Shown here in pieces: positions 15,995 to 24,493 of a DNA stretch of 59,070 bases; within the stretch, counting starts at the first letter, position 1, and each line of letters opens with the position of its first letter. Position numbers and translations under genes: made by a program. Under the pieces are notes generated by a model. It searched no databases. It had not been told where the DNA came from and worked only from the letters and a program-made list of their open reading frames with translations. Origin of the DNA: Candidatus Aminicenantes bacterium (GTDB lineage: Bacteria; Acidobacteriota; Aminicenantia; UBA2199); NCBI GenBank assembly GCA_011049425.1, contig DSBM01000107.1, forward strand, positions 1 to 59,070. Direction: 5' to 3'.

Positions 15995-17217
15995 TCCGCG
16001 AGCTCAAGCTCAAGCGCCTGCAATTCAATTCCATATCGGAGTTCTCTTCCACCCTCTATTCCTCTTTTGATATCGACCATATTATCAGGGTCTTTTTCTC
16101 TACCATCATGGGCCAGCTGGGGGTTTCTCGTATTTTTCTTTACGATCGGGAGAACGACATATTCCGCAAGCGCGGTTTTTCCTTATCCGGAGAGAAAGAA
16201 GCCCCATTCGCTATCGGGTTGAATGGATTAAAACTGAAAAAAGAAGTTCAGCGGGTAGAGGAGTTGCCGGAGAAAACAGCGGTCCGGGAAAAACTGCTGA
16301 AATTCCGGATTCATTACCTGATTCGGGTTGAGTCTGGAGGGGAAACCGTGGTCATGGGTTTGGGTTTGCGTTTCAATCGCCATGACCTCGGCAGCGAAGA
16401 CCTGGACCTGGCTGCTTTTGTCGCCCGCTTTGCCATGATTGCCGTCAACAACACCATCATGGTCAACCGCATCATAGAAAGCCAGCGTATTGAGCACGAG
16501 ATCGGTATCGCACGCGATATCCAGCATTCCCTGCTGCCACAAGAGATCCCCCCGCTGGAAAATTTTGACCTTTGTGTTGAGTACCGCCCCATTCACGAAG
16601 TGGGAGGGGATTACTACGATATCCTGCGACGACGCCGGGACGGTTGCCCCATCCTGATCGCCGACGTTGAAGGCAAGGGGTTGCCGGCGGCTTTGCTGGC
16701 CGCGTCTTCACAAGCGGTTTTTCACGTGGTAAACGACCTTTTTCTTTCGTCTTCTTCGCGGTTTATGGCCAAAGCCAATTCGCTGATCTGTGATTTCACC
16801 CATTGCAACCGTTTCATTACCGTGTTCTGGATGTTGGTGGACGGTGCGCGTCGCCGGGTAACCTATGTCAATGCCGGTCATGAACCACCTTTCCGGGTTG
16901 ATGCCCGGGGCCGCGTTCACCACCTGTCATGCGGCGGATTTCTGGCCGGATTCATGCCGGACGCTGAATACGAACAGGAAGAGCTGGAGATGCAGCCGGG
17001 TGAAGTGATCGTTGCGTTTACGGACGGTGTGGTTGAAGTTGAAGACGCGGCCGGCAACGAATTCGGCCGCAAACGCTTGGAAGAGCTCACGGCCGCCAAT
17101 CGCACGCTCTGCGCCCGGGATTTGACTGATCGTATCCTTGCCGAAATAGACGTTTTTGCCGGCGGTTGTGCCTACCGGGACGATTTCACCCTGCTTGTGC
17201 TCAAAGCGCACGAATAA
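15967..17217 (+). CDS. GAF-containing SpoIIE/RsbU-type PP2C phosphatase
   Basis: A 416-residue protein. Residues about 15-160 form a GAF-like sensor, a short helical linker (about 165-185) follows, and the rest is a PPM/SpoIIE phosphatase. Metal and core motifs are GGDYYDI, ADVEGKGLPAAL, NAGHEPPF, FTDGVVEVEDA and YRDDFTLLVL, all intact. It should dephosphorylate the STAS protein encoded two genes upstream in response to an unknown signal. It is cytoplasmic, with no membrane segment. An 8-bp minisatellite starts 13 nt after its stop. Confidence 0.93.
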   Translation: MEEAGNGRLIRELKLKRLQFNSISEFSSTLYSSFDIDHIIRVFFSTIMGQLGVSRIFLYDRENDIFRKRGFSLSGEKEAPFAIGLNGLKLKKEVQRVEELPEKTAVREKLLKFRIHYLIRVESGGETVVMGLGLRFNRHDLGSEDLDLAAFVARFAMIAVNNTIMVNRIIESQRIEHEIGIARDIQHSLLPQEIPPLENFDLCVEYRPIHEVGGDYYDILRRRRDGCPILIADVEGKGLPAALLAASSQAVFHVVNDLFLSSSSRFMAKANSLICDFTHCNRFITVFWMLVDGARRRVTYVNAGHEPPFRVDARGRVHHLSCGGFLAGFMPDAEYEQEELEMQPGEVIVAFTDGVVEVEDAAGNEFGRKRLEELTAANRTLCARDLTDRILAEIDVFAGGCAYRDDFTLLVLKAHE

Positions 17218-17230
17218 TGATATGTGTAAA

Positions 17231-17254
17231 GTTGAAGAGTTGAAAAGTTGAAGA
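17231..17254 (+). repeat. 8-bp minisatellite GTTGAAGA/GTTGAAAA
   Basis: GTTGA recurs at 17231, 17239 and 17247, an exact 8-bp period, just after the phosphatase gene. The same repeat type occurs at 37835, 41087-41275 and 59042. Confidence 0.65.
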
Positions 17255-17330
17255 GGGAAGAAGTCTAAAGGGGACAGATGACAGGAAGGCAGGATGCAGT
17301 TGGAGGGGTGGAAAGTGCTTTCGGGAATTC

Positions 17331-17376
17331 TACGGAACACATTGAAAAATCCCGAAACAAAAGATTCGGAGCATCT
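17331..17376 (+). repeat. ~45-bp dispersed intergenic repeat, copy 2
   Basis: It matches 8580-8632: ACGGAACACA, TTGAAAAA, CCCG and AACAAAAGATTCGG in the same order. Confidence 0.65.
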
Positions 17377-17398
17377 TACTGACTGTCCCCACCTGCAC

Positions 17399-17425
17399 GC
17401 ATTGTCTCAAACAGCATTGTCTCAA
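17399..17425 (+). repeat. Direct repeat abutting the rpmH promoter
   Basis: GCATTGTCTCAA occurs at 17399-17410 and 17414-17425, a 15-bp period, ending 2 bp before the -35 box. It could be a tandem activator site (inference). Confidence 0.5.
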
Positions 17426-17427
17426 GC

Positions 17428-17456
17428 TTGACAAAACGCACGCTTTTCAGTAATAT
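17428..17456 (+). promoter_or_regulatory. rpmH operon promoter
   Basis: TTGACA (17428-17433), 17-bp spacer, TAATAT (17451-17456). The leader to the GTG at 17490 is about 25 nt and contains GAGAGG. Confidence 0.8.
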
Positions 17457-17489
17457 AAACTCTTACAATCGCAGGATTGAGAGGTAATT

Positions 17490-17624
17490 GTGAAAAGAAC
17501 ATACCAGCCGAATAACTTGAAGCGGAAAAAGACCCATGGTTTCCGGATACGCATGGCCGCTCGGGGGGGGCGGGCCGTTCTGAACAACCGCCGCCGCAAA
17601 GGACGCAAACGGCTGGCGTTGTAA
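17490..17624 (+). CDS. rpmH: Ribosomal protein bL34
   Basis: A 44-residue, very basic protein of the large ribosomal subunit. It begins [19 protein letters not shown] and ends with a basic GRKRLAL-type tail, the invariant bL34 pattern. It starts with GTG after a GAGAGG ribosome site. It carries a run of 8 G inside the codons for Arg-Gly-Gly but stays in frame. It opens the rpmH-rnpA-yidD-yidC-khpB-mnmE-mnmG cluster; its stop overlaps the presumed rnpA ATG. Confidence 0.95.
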   Translation: MKRTYQPNNLKRKKTHGFRIRMAARGGRAVLNNRRRKGRKRLAL

Positions 17625-17973
17625 TGGAATCGCGCCGTTTGCCTCGTTGCCGGAGAATTCATCGCGGGGATGAATTCCGTTGGATGCTGAAGCATGCCCG
17701 CCGGGCGCGGAACCAGATTTTTTTTTGTACTACCTGCGGAGTTCCCGGCCTTATCACCGCTTTGCCGTATCGGTAAACCGACGGGTGGGTACCGCGGTAC
17801 AACGCAATTATACAAAACGCGTCATGAAGGAGTTGTTTCGGCATCACGCTGGATTGCTTGAAGTTCCCTATGATTTGTGGGTTGTCATCAAGAAGCGGTT
17901 CAATCGTGATGAGAGAGATAAGGTTGAGCGTCTCTATGTCGACGCCCTGATCAACGCCAATTACCGCGAATGA
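17624..17973 (+). CDS. rnpA: RNase P protein component, reading frame interrupted at a T9 run
   Basis: The protein subunit of RNase P, which matures tRNA 5' ends with the RNA subunit. The N-terminal part ([18 protein letters not shown] onward) reads from ATG 17624, overlapping the rpmH stop. The C-terminal part, with [20 protein letters not shown] and KRVMKELFR, reads in another frame. The switch falls at nine T residues (17718-17726). Ten T would give one 116-residue product with the normal RnpA layout ([18 protein letters not shown]). The gene is essential, so either the run is miscounted or slippage on the T run makes the full protein. The other frame alone would start at TTG 17680 and lack the conserved basic N-terminus. 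Confidence 0.85.
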
Positions 17974-18218
17974 AAGCTCTGTTACTGACTGTTCTGAAAG
18001 TGTACAAACGAGTCTTGTCGCCCGTCATGGGGCGGCATTGCCGGTTTGTGCCGACTTGTTCAGAGTACGCGGCCGGCGCCATTGAGCGATTCGGTGCCCT
18101 GCACGGCACCTGGTTGGCCCTGACTCGTTTGCTCAAGTGCCACCCTTTCCATTCCGGCGGGTTTGATCCCGTTCCCGAGAAAATTGAGGTGAGTCAAACA
18201 TGGATACAAAACGACTGA
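17970..18218 (+). CDS. yidD: Membrane protein insertion efficiency factor YidD
   Basis: An 82-residue YidD: short amphipathic N-terminus ([18 protein letters not shown]), then [11 protein letters not shown] and a [14 protein letters not shown] tail, which are family hallmarks. It assists YidC-dependent membrane insertion. It overlaps the end of rnpA by 4 nt (ATGA) and the start of yidC by 19 nt. Confidence 0.95.
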   Translation: MKALLLTVLKVYKRVLSPVMGRHCRFVPTCSEYAAGAIERFGALHGTWLALTRLLKCHPFHSGGFDPVPEKIEVSQTWIQND

Positions 18219-20002
18219 TACTGGCGATTGCCCTGTCGATTATCGTGATTTCGGTTTACCAGTATTTCCTGGGTCCGAAACCCCCGGTAAGTGGACCGGT
18301 GGAGTTGGACCGGTCCGCCGCTCCCGGTGAAACCGCACAGGCGTCCCCTGACGGCGCCGCCGCCGTCCCCGCGGAACGCGAAGCGCGCAGGAATGGTGAT
18401 GTTTCTTCCCTGTTCGCCAGGGAAAAGAAAGAGGATCCCACCGACCCGGAAAAGAATCCCTTACCGCAGGTTGAGGCGGATATCCGCGGCGGAGTGGAAA
18501 GAGATGTCGTCGTGGAAAACGATCTCTTTTCCGCGGTATTCACCTCTCGCGGAGCGGCCCTGAAGTCACTGGTGTTAAAGAACTACATGGATGATGAAAA
18601 GAAACCCCTGGACCTGGTGGCCCGTAGCGCGGATCGTTTCAGTATCTACCCTTTCCATTTTGAGCCCTTTTCCGGGGACGAAATGTTCCGGCGGTTGAAC
18701 AACGAAATATACCGGGTATCCAACCCGGCGCCGGTCCGCGTGGGCGCGGAAGGCCATGAAGTGGTTTTTGAATTTGCGGAAACCGCTGCCGGTATCTTCG
18801 TGCGCAAAACCTTCCGGTTTCAGCCGGATACTTTCGTGATTGATTTGGACATTCAGGTGGTGCGCAACGGCAAGATACTGGACGTGCCCCTGGTGTTCGG
18901 CCCGGACCTGGAAAATGAACGCGATCCCGACCGTGCCATGCAGGCGGGCCTTAAAATCGGCGCTTACGACGGTTCCGACATCACCTCGGTGGTGTTCGCC
19001 AAAGAGAAAGCCCTTCCCACCACGGACAACCCGAAGATCGAAACCGCACAGGGGGTGTTGAACGGCCACTATTATTGGACGGCCTATGAAACCACCTATT
19101 TTGCCGCTATTTTTGATACCTCCAGTAAAGATTCGGAGGTTCGCTGGAACCTGATCCGCGATCGATCCGATAAGGAGCAACCAATTCTTTACGCCTACAT
19201 GACCGTGGTCAATCCCGGCCCGGTTTACATGGGGCCCAAGGATGAAGAAATCCTGGCCGGCATAACCGACCGGTTTTATCACGCCAACAAGGTTATTGAA
19301 TACGGCTGGTTTGGATCAATCGCCAAGATCATGCTCAAAGGCATCAACCTGGTCCACGGTTTCGTGCCGAACTACGGTTGGGCCATCGTAATCTTTACTT
19401 TTTTCCTCAAGCTCGTGCTTTTCCCCCTCACCTATTCTTCCAGTGTATCCATGGCCAAGATGCAGACATTGCAACCCAAGATCAAGGCCATCAAAAAGAA
19501 ATACCGCAATCCCAAGGATCCGGAACAGCGCCAGAAAATGAATGTGGAAATGATGGCGTTGTACAAGCAGGAGAAAGTCAATCCCGCCGGCGGGTGCCTG
19601 CCCATGCTGTTGCAACTCCCGATTCTATGGGGATTGTTTCGACTCCTGGCCGTATCCATCTCGGTGCGACATGAACCGTGGATCTTATGGATTCGCGACC
19701 TTTCTTTAAAAGATCCGTATTACGTTTTGCCGATTTTGATGGGGGTCACCCAGATCATTCTGCAGAAGATGACGCCATCCACCGGTGAAGGTATGCAGAA
19801 AAAGATGATGTACATCATGCCGGTGGTGATTACCATTTTCGTGGCCAATCTTCCCAGCGGCCTGACCTTGTATTGGGCGGTTTCGAACGTCCTTCAACTG
19901 GGACAACAGCGTTTTATCAACAAGTCGATTTACGCCCGCAAAAAAGAGGAAGAGCACCAGCAGAAAGCATTAAAACGCAGGAAAGGAACGAAAAAGAAAT
20001 GA
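18200..20002 (+). CDS. yidC: Membrane protein insertase YidC
   Basis: A 600-residue Gram-negative-type YidC. An N-terminal membrane helix (residues 5-25) is followed by a linker rich in Pro, Glu and Lys, a large periplasmic beta-domain (about 95-350), and the conserved five-helix insertase core from about 355 with [36 protein letters not shown] and [20 protein letters not shown]. The basic C-terminal tail (KRRKGTKKK) can contact ribosomes. The large periplasmic domain again indicates a diderm cell. Confidence 0.97.
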   Translation: MDTKRLILAIALSIIVISVYQYFLGPKPPVSGPVELDRSAAPGETAQASPDGAAAVPAEREARRNGDVSSLFAREKKEDPTDPEKNPLPQVEADIRGGVERDVVVENDLFSAVFTSRGAALKSLVLKNYMDDEKKPLDLVARSADRFSIYPFHFEPFSGDEMFRRLNNEIYRVSNPAPVRVGAEGHEVVFEFAETAAGIFVRKTFRFQPDTFVIDLDIQVVRNGKILDVPLVFGPDLENERDPDRAMQAGLKIGAYDGSDITSVVFAKEKALPTTDNPKIETAQGVLNGHYYWTAYETTYFAAIFDTSSKDSEVRWNLIRDRSDKEQPILYAYMTVVNPGPVYMGPKDEEILAGITDRFYHANKVIEYGWFGSIAKIMLKGINLVHGFVPNYGWAIVIFTFFLKLVLFPLTYSSSVSMAKMQTLQPKIKAIKKKYRNPKDPEQRQKMNVEMMALYKQEKVNPAGGCLPMLLQLPILWGLFRLLAVSISVRHEPWILWIRDLSLKDPYYVLPILMGVTQIILQKMTPSTGEGMQKKMMYIMPVVITIFVANLPSGLTLYWAVSNVLQLGQQRFINKSIYARKKEEEHQQKALKRRKGTKKK

Positions 20003-20610
20003 GTGAAAAAAAGGAGTTTTTTGCCCATACGTTGAAAGATGCCTTGTTGCAGGCCTCGATTGATCTTGGTGTGCCTGAAGAGGATCTGAAGTACGAGATC
20101 GTGACGGAAAAGACACGCTTTTTCGGCCGCCAGAAACGGGAGATATGCATCCGTGCCTGGGCGGTGGAAGAACAGGCGTTGCCGAATCTGGAACGTTTTG
20201 TGCAACGGATGCTTGACGCCATGGGTCTGCAACTGAAGTTCACTGTCCAGGAGTTCGATGGGCACGTCTTGGTGCATTTCACCGGGCGGGATTACCGTTT
20301 AATGCTCTACCAGAACGGCAACCTGCTCAATGCCGTCCAGTACCTGTTGAATCGCCTTTTCTCGGATGCCGTAGAGAAAAAGATATTCTGCGAATGCGAG
20401 AACTTCCGTCGCCAGCGTGAGCGCGAACTCACCCAATTGGCCCATCGATTTGCCAGGGAAGTAAAGAGCGCCGGACAACCGTTGGAACTAAAAGAACTCA
20501 ACCCCTTTGAGCGACGCATTGTGCATATGACCATCAACAAGTACGCTGACCTGGAATCGATCAGCAACGGTGACAACTTCCTGAAAATCATCACCATCCG
20601 TCCCAAGTGA
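19999..20610 (+). CDS. khpB: KhpB/Jag RNA-binding protein
   Basis: A 203-residue protein with three parts: a Jag-N region (FAHTLKDALLQASIDLGVPE, residues 6-50), a KH-type domain (about 75-145) and a C-terminal R3H domain (FERRIVHMTINKY, carrying the R-x3-H pair). KhpB homologues bind RNA with KhpA and affect cell envelope growth. It overlaps yidC by 4 nt and mnmE by 4 nt, as in many bacteria. Confidence 0.92.
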   Translation: MSEKKEFFAHTLKDALLQASIDLGVPEEDLKYEIVTEKTRFFGRQKREICIRAWAVEEQALPNLERFVQRMLDAMGLQLKFTVQEFDGHVLVHFTGRDYRLMLYQNGNLLNAVQYLLNRLFSDAVEKKIFCECENFRRQRERELTQLAHRFAREVKSAGQPLELKELNPFERRIVHMTINKYADLESISNGDNFLKIITIRPK

Positions 20611-21989
20611 CGCAAGAAGTCGATCCCTGGCTGGATAGTGACACCATCGTGGCATTGTCCACGCCGCCGGGGATCGGGGGGCTTGCGGTAGTACGGATTT
20701 CCGGGCCGCGGGCATTAGCATCGGTCCGGTCTTGCGCCCCCGGTCTGCCCCGGGTCCCGCCGGTCCGCCATGCCGGCCTGGTCGAGTTGAAAATCCGCGG
20801 AGAGCTTCTGGATCGCGGCTTGGTGACGGTTTTTTCTGCGCCAAAGTCTTATACAGGCGAAGATGTGGTGGAGATTTCGTTACATGGATCCCCGGTTCTG
20901 GTGGATCGGTTGATCGCGGCCTTGTGTGCGGCCGGCGCACGCCGGGCGCAGCCGGGGGAATTCACCTTGCGGGCTTTTCGCAGTGGACGCATGGATCTCA
21001 TGCAGGCGGAAGCCGTAAACGAGTTGATCCATTCCCGAACTGTGGAGGGCGCCCGCATGGCGTTTTCCTCTATGGAGGGGGCGTTGTCGCGGCGCATGCA
21101 ACGCTTGCGCACACACCTGGTGGAACTGGGGGCGGTACTGGAAACCGAGATCGAATTTGGCGAAGATCAGCATATCGGGGAGGTTGTGGATGCGGGCGCA
21201 GTGAAATCCGCTTTGAACGAAATCCATTTGATTCTTGAACATGCCCGCTTCAACGAGATTCTCAGTCGCGGATTGAAGGTGGTAATCGCCGGGCGTGTCA
21301 ACGTGGGGAAATCCACCCTTTTCAACGCCCTGCTGGGGCATGATCGTGCGCTCGTCTCTTCACAACCCGGCACCACCCGGGATTTTTTAACCGACACCCT
21401 CTACATTGATGGTTTCCCAGTGGACTTGACGGATGTGGCCGGCTGGGACGCCGGGCCTCAGAATGAACTGGAATCCAGAGGAATCCGCCGCGGTGTTGAG
21501 CGCCTGAACTCGGGAGACGTTGTGCTTTTCCTGGTGGACGCATCGCAGCCGCTGACCGAGGCGGACCATGAGGTGGACACATTGACCGCCGCGCACTGCC
21601 GGCTGGTGGTGGCAACCAAGATGGATCGGGCTGATGCCGGTACCCTGGAGCGGATTCGCAAACGCTATGCCCGAGAAGAATATTGTGAAGCAAGTGCACT
21701 GGGTGAGCCCGACTTGCCTGAAATCCGGGATTACCTGCGGCGCCGCGTGCATGGATTGACCCACAGAAAGAGCGACTTTGCCGTGTCCGCGCGACAACGG
21801 GAGTTGCTGCGTGAGTTAAAAGAGCGGTTAACCCGGATTTGTGGCGGTCTGGAAAACACAAAACCCGAAGCGGAGTTGCTGGCCGAGGAGTTGCGCCAGG
21901 CGATGGACTGCATCGGTCTTTTGACCGGTGGAATCACATCCGCGGATGTTCTGAACGCGGTGTTCTCCCGCTTTTGTATCGGTAAATAG
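20607..21989 (+). CDS. mnmE: tRNA modification GTPase MnmE
   Basis: A 460-residue MnmE that with MnmG installs the carboxymethylaminomethyl group on U34 of certain tRNAs. The N-terminal folate-binding domain starts [21 protein letters not shown]. The G-domain has [16 protein letters not shown] (G1), [10 protein letters not shown] (G2), DVAGWD (G3; usually DTAG) and ATKMD (G4; usually NKxD). The C-terminus is FCIGK, the catalytic Cys motif. Starts with GTG at 20607. The G3 and G4 variants are unusual but keep the key Asp residues. Confidence 0.96.
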   Translation: MTQEVDPWLDSDTIVALSTPPGIGGLAVVRISGPRALASVRSCAPGLPRVPPVRHAGLVELKIRGELLDRGLVTVFSAPKSYTGEDVVEISLHGSPVLVDRLIAALCAAGARRAQPGEFTLRAFRSGRMDLMQAEAVNELIHSRTVEGARMAFSSMEGALSRRMQRLRTHLVELGAVLETEIEFGEDQHIGEVVDAGAVKSALNEIHLILEHARFNEILSRGLKVVIAGRVNVGKSTLFNALLGHDRALVSSQPGTTRDFLTDTLYIDGFPVDLTDVAGWDAGPQNELESRGIRRGVERLNSGDVVLFLVDASQPLTEADHEVDTLTAAHCRLVVATKMDRADAGTLERIRKRYAREEYCEASALGEPDLPEIRDYLRRRVHGLTHRKSDFAVSARQRELLRELKERLTRICGGLENTKPEAELLAEELRQAMDCIGLLTGGITSADVLNAVFSRFCIGK

Positions 21990-21991
21990 CC

Positions 21992-23839
21992 ATGGAACGG
22001 CCTGAAACCCTGGTGGTGATCGGCGGCGGTCACGCGGGCGTTGAGGCCGCGGCGGCCGCGGCCAGGATGGGAATCTCCACGGTGCTGGTCACCCAGCAAT
22101 TGGAGAGCATTGGCCAGATGTCCTGCAACCCGTCGATTGGGGGTATTGCCAAGGGACATCTGGTACACGAAATTGACGTGTTCGGCGGCATCATGCCACG
22201 GGCCGCCGATGATACCGGCATCCATTTCAAGGTACTGAACCGCAGCCGGGGGCCGGCGGTGCGGGCGACCCGTACCCAGAACGATCGCAATGCCTACCGG
22301 GAAGTGGTTCGGCGCAGACTGGAACGTATTCCGAACCTGTCTTTGTACCAGGCAACCGTGCGTGAACTGGTGGTGCGCAAGAATAAAGTGGTGGCGGTGC
22401 GATTGCAGGAAGGGGATGAAATCAACTGCGGGGCCGTGTTGGTGGCGGCCGGCACTTTTTTGGAAGGAAAAATTACCATTGGGGAAAATGTGTTCTCCGC
22501 CGGGCGGGCAAATGAGCCGGCATCCCTGGACCTGGCGCGGCAAATCCGCGAAATGGGTTTCGAGGTGCTGCGTTTGAAGACGGGGACCCCCATGCGCCTG
22601 CACGCGGATTCCATAGACTACGGTTCTTTTTCTCTCCAGCCCGGAGATGAACCGCCGCTTCCCTTTTCCGCGCACACGCGGCACAAGGTTCGCAATCGGG
22701 TGGTCTGTTACCTGGGCCACACCAATCGCGATGTTCACCGCGTAATTCGAAAGAACCTTTATCGTTCTCCGCTCTATTCCGGTCAAATCAAGGGCATCGG
22801 TCCCCGCTACTGCCCGTCCATTGAAGACAAAATCGTTAAGTTTCCGCAACGCGATGCGCACCACATTTACCTGGAGCCGGAAGGAGTGGATACCCGGGAA
22901 GTGTATGCAAACGGATTGTCTTCCAGTCTGCCCGTGGACGTGCAACGGCAATTTCTTGCTCTAATTCCCGGGCTGGAACATGCCGTAATGATGCGCCCGG
23001 CATATGCCATCGAGTACGATTCCCTCCAGCCCACCGAGCTCAAGCCCAACCTGGAGTCCAGAAGGGTTGCCGGACTTTTTTTTGCCGGCCAGGTGAATGG
23101 AACTTCGGGATATGAAGAGGCTGCGGCCCAGGGCTTATTGGCCGGAATCAACGCCGTGGCCTACATTCGTGGTGAACCGGAGGTCGTGCTGAGGCGGGAT
23201 CAGGCCTATATCGGTGTGATGATCGACGACATCGTGCGCAAAGGGGTGGATGAACCATACCGCCTGTTTACTTCGCGGGCGGAATACCGCCTGCAATTGC
23301 GCGAAGATAACGCTTTTGAACGCTTGGGGGGTCTGGCCCGGAAACTGGGGCTGGTGGAGGAACGCCATTATCGCAAACAAATCCGGCGCTTGCGGCGCTT
23401 GCATGCCCTGGTGAGCAAAATGGCGAACAGCCGCGTCCATTTCAAAGGAGAAAGCCGCAGCCTAATCCAATTGCTCAAGCAACCGGAAATGGGATTCCAG
23501 CAGGTGGAATCATTGTGGAACGAACCCCTGCTCAAGCCCTTCAATCTAACGGATGCCTCCTATATTGAAGCGGTTGTGAAATACGAAGGTTATATCCACA
23601 TCCAGAAAGAAGAAGCCCTGCGCCTGGCGCGGGTGAGGTCACAACCGATCCCCGGGGATTTGAATTACGCCGCGGTTGAAAGCCTGTCCACCGAGATCCG
23701 GCAGAAACTGCAACATGCCCGGCCCGTCACCTTGGGTGAGGCCATGGATATTCCCGGGGTTACGCCGGCGGCGGTTACGGCGATTCGTATTCACCTGGCA
23801 CTTCAAGACAGGGGAAAAAAAACCGGGACGGTTTTGTAA
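21992..23839 (+). CDS. mnmG: tRNA uridine-5-carboxymethylaminomethyl modification enzyme MnmG
   Basis: A 615-residue FAD- and NADH-dependent partner of MnmE. The N-terminus has the dinucleotide site [17 protein letters not shown], then [20 protein letters not shown], a later [19 protein letters not shown] and the C-terminal tRNA-binding helical domain. It starts 2 nt after mnmE, so the pair is co-translated. Its last codons lie in the stem of an inverted repeat acting as terminator of the convergent gene. Confidence 0.97.
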   Translation: MERPETLVVIGGGHAGVEAAAAAARMGISTVLVTQQLESIGQMSCNPSIGGIAKGHLVHEIDVFGGIMPRAADDTGIHFKVLNRSRGPAVRATRTQNDRNAYREVVRRRLERIPNLSLYQATVRELVVRKNKVVAVRLQEGDEINCGAVLVAAGTFLEGKITIGENVFSAGRANEPASLDLARQIREMGFEVLRLKTGTPMRLHADSIDYGSFSLQPGDEPPLPFSAHTRHKVRNRVVCYLGHTNRDVHRVIRKNLYRSPLYSGQIKGIGPRYCPSIEDKIVKFPQRDAHHIYLEPEGVDTREVYANGLSSSLPVDVQRQFLALIPGLEHAVMMRPAYAIEYDSLQPTELKPNLESRRVAGLFFAGQVNGTSGYEEAAAQGLLAGINAVAYIRGEPEVVLRRDQAYIGVMIDDIVRKGVDEPYRLFTSRAEYRLQLREDNAFERLGGLARKLGLVEERHYRKQIRRLRRLHALVSKMANSRVHFKGESRSLIQLLKQPEMGFQQVESLWNEPLLKPFNLTDASYIEAVVKYEGYIHIQKEEALRLARVRSQPIPGDLNYAAVESLSTEIRQKLQHARPVTLGEAMDIPGVTPAAVTAIRIHLALQDRGKKTGTVL

Positions 23840-23851
23840 ATCGTCCCGGTT
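23815..23851 (-). terminator. Intrinsic terminator between convergent genes
   Basis: AACCGGGACG (23821-23830) and CGTCCCGGTT (23842-23851) form a 10-bp stem with an 11-nt loop. On the minus strand the stem is followed by eight T residues (23822-23815), a textbook intrinsic terminator for the lipoprotein gene at 23864. It overlaps the 3' end of mnmG and may also stop plus-strand transcripts, with a weaker T tract. Confidence 0.85.
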
Positions 23852-23863
23852 TGTTAATAAAGC

Positions 23864-24286
23864 TCAGTTTTCAATGGTACTCATCATTTTTTGCAGACGT
23901 TCCTGGGCTTCTTTAACCGCCGTGTCTTCGCCGTATTGCATCATCTTGCCCATGACTCCCATGAAGCGCGGGCCCAGGGACTCGAACCGTTCTTTGAACA
24001 TCTCGAAGCTTTCCGGCAGTTCATTTCCCTTCATGCCCTTTAATTCCGGATGTGCCTCCATCATGGCTTTCATGCGCGGGGCCAGCGCTTCAATGCGGTC
24101 GGTATAGTTGTTGGTGGCTTTAACCACGTCATTGGCGCTTTCCGATTTCTCCATTTCATCCACATAATTTTCGGTTGCGGTCAGGTAATCTCCCGTCACG
24201 GCTTTGGGGTCGTTGCTTTTGCCCCCGCAGGCCTGGAAAGCCGGTAATGCCAAAAACAGCATGCTCACAATCAGAATCCGTTTCAT
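23864..24286 (-). CDS. Helical lipoprotein of unknown function
   Basis: A 140-residue protein with a signal peptide ending ALPAFQAC (Cys20 lipidated) and an all-helical mature part containing YLTATENYVDEMEKSESAND and regularly spaced Met and Glu residues. No family is recognised. ATG 24286 is chosen because AGGAGGAGATC precedes it; an upstream in-frame start at 24352 lies beyond the promoter (24320-24348). Monocistronic, convergent with mnmG. Confidence 0.8.
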   Translation of the reverse strand: MKRILIVSMLFLALPAFQACGGKSNDPKAVTGDYLTATENYVDEMEKSESANDVVKATNNYTDRIEALAPRMKAMMEAHPELKGMKGNELPESFEMFKERFESLGPRFMGVMGKMMQYGEDTAVKEAQERLQKMMSTIEN

Positions 24287-24319
24287 GATCTCCTCCTTGT
24301 TGAAAACCGGGTAACCATG

Positions 24320-24348
24320 ATTGTATGCTCTCCCCGTCAACAAGGCAA
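24320..24348 (-). promoter_or_regulatory. Promoter of the helical lipoprotein
   Basis: -35 TTGCCT (24348-24343), 17-bp spacer, -10 TACAAT (24325-24320), leader of about 30 nt with a ribosome site. Confidence 0.5.
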
Positions 24349-24382
24349 GCATCCGGAGACCAGGATTTGGGATAGAAATGTC

Positions 24383-24400
24383 CAGTGATGAGAACTCCAG
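24383..24400 (+). repeat. Single GTGATGAGAACTCC unit
   Basis: AGTGATGAGAACTCCAG matches one unit of the 23-bp-period array at 10653-10636 (minus strand). Confidence 0.5.
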
Positions 24401-24456
24401 TTTTTATCTTCCCCCTTGCCAATAGCCACTCGCCCTTAATTGAGTTTTCCTCATCC

Positions 24457-24485
24457 TTGAAAAACCGTTTTTTTGTGGGTATAAT
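24457..24485 (+). promoter_or_regulatory. murA promoter (leaderless)
   Basis: TTGAAA (24457-24462), 17-bp spacer, TATAAT (24480-24485), then only 8 nt to the murA ATG. No ribosome-binding site is present. Confidence 0.7.
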
Positions 24486-24493
24486 GGCTTTTC

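Larger units (their letters stand above)
17218..17427. other. Intergenic gap upstream of rpmH
   Basis: It holds the 8-bp minisatellite (17231-17254), copy 2 of the ~45-bp repeat and a short direct repeat. No gene and no dnaA box cluster is seen. Confidence 0.6.

Noticed and set aside
17218-17489. Replication origin next to rpmH
   Set aside because: The rpmH-rnpA-yidC cluster often lies near oriC, but no dnaA gene and no group of TTATCCACA-type boxes is seen here.
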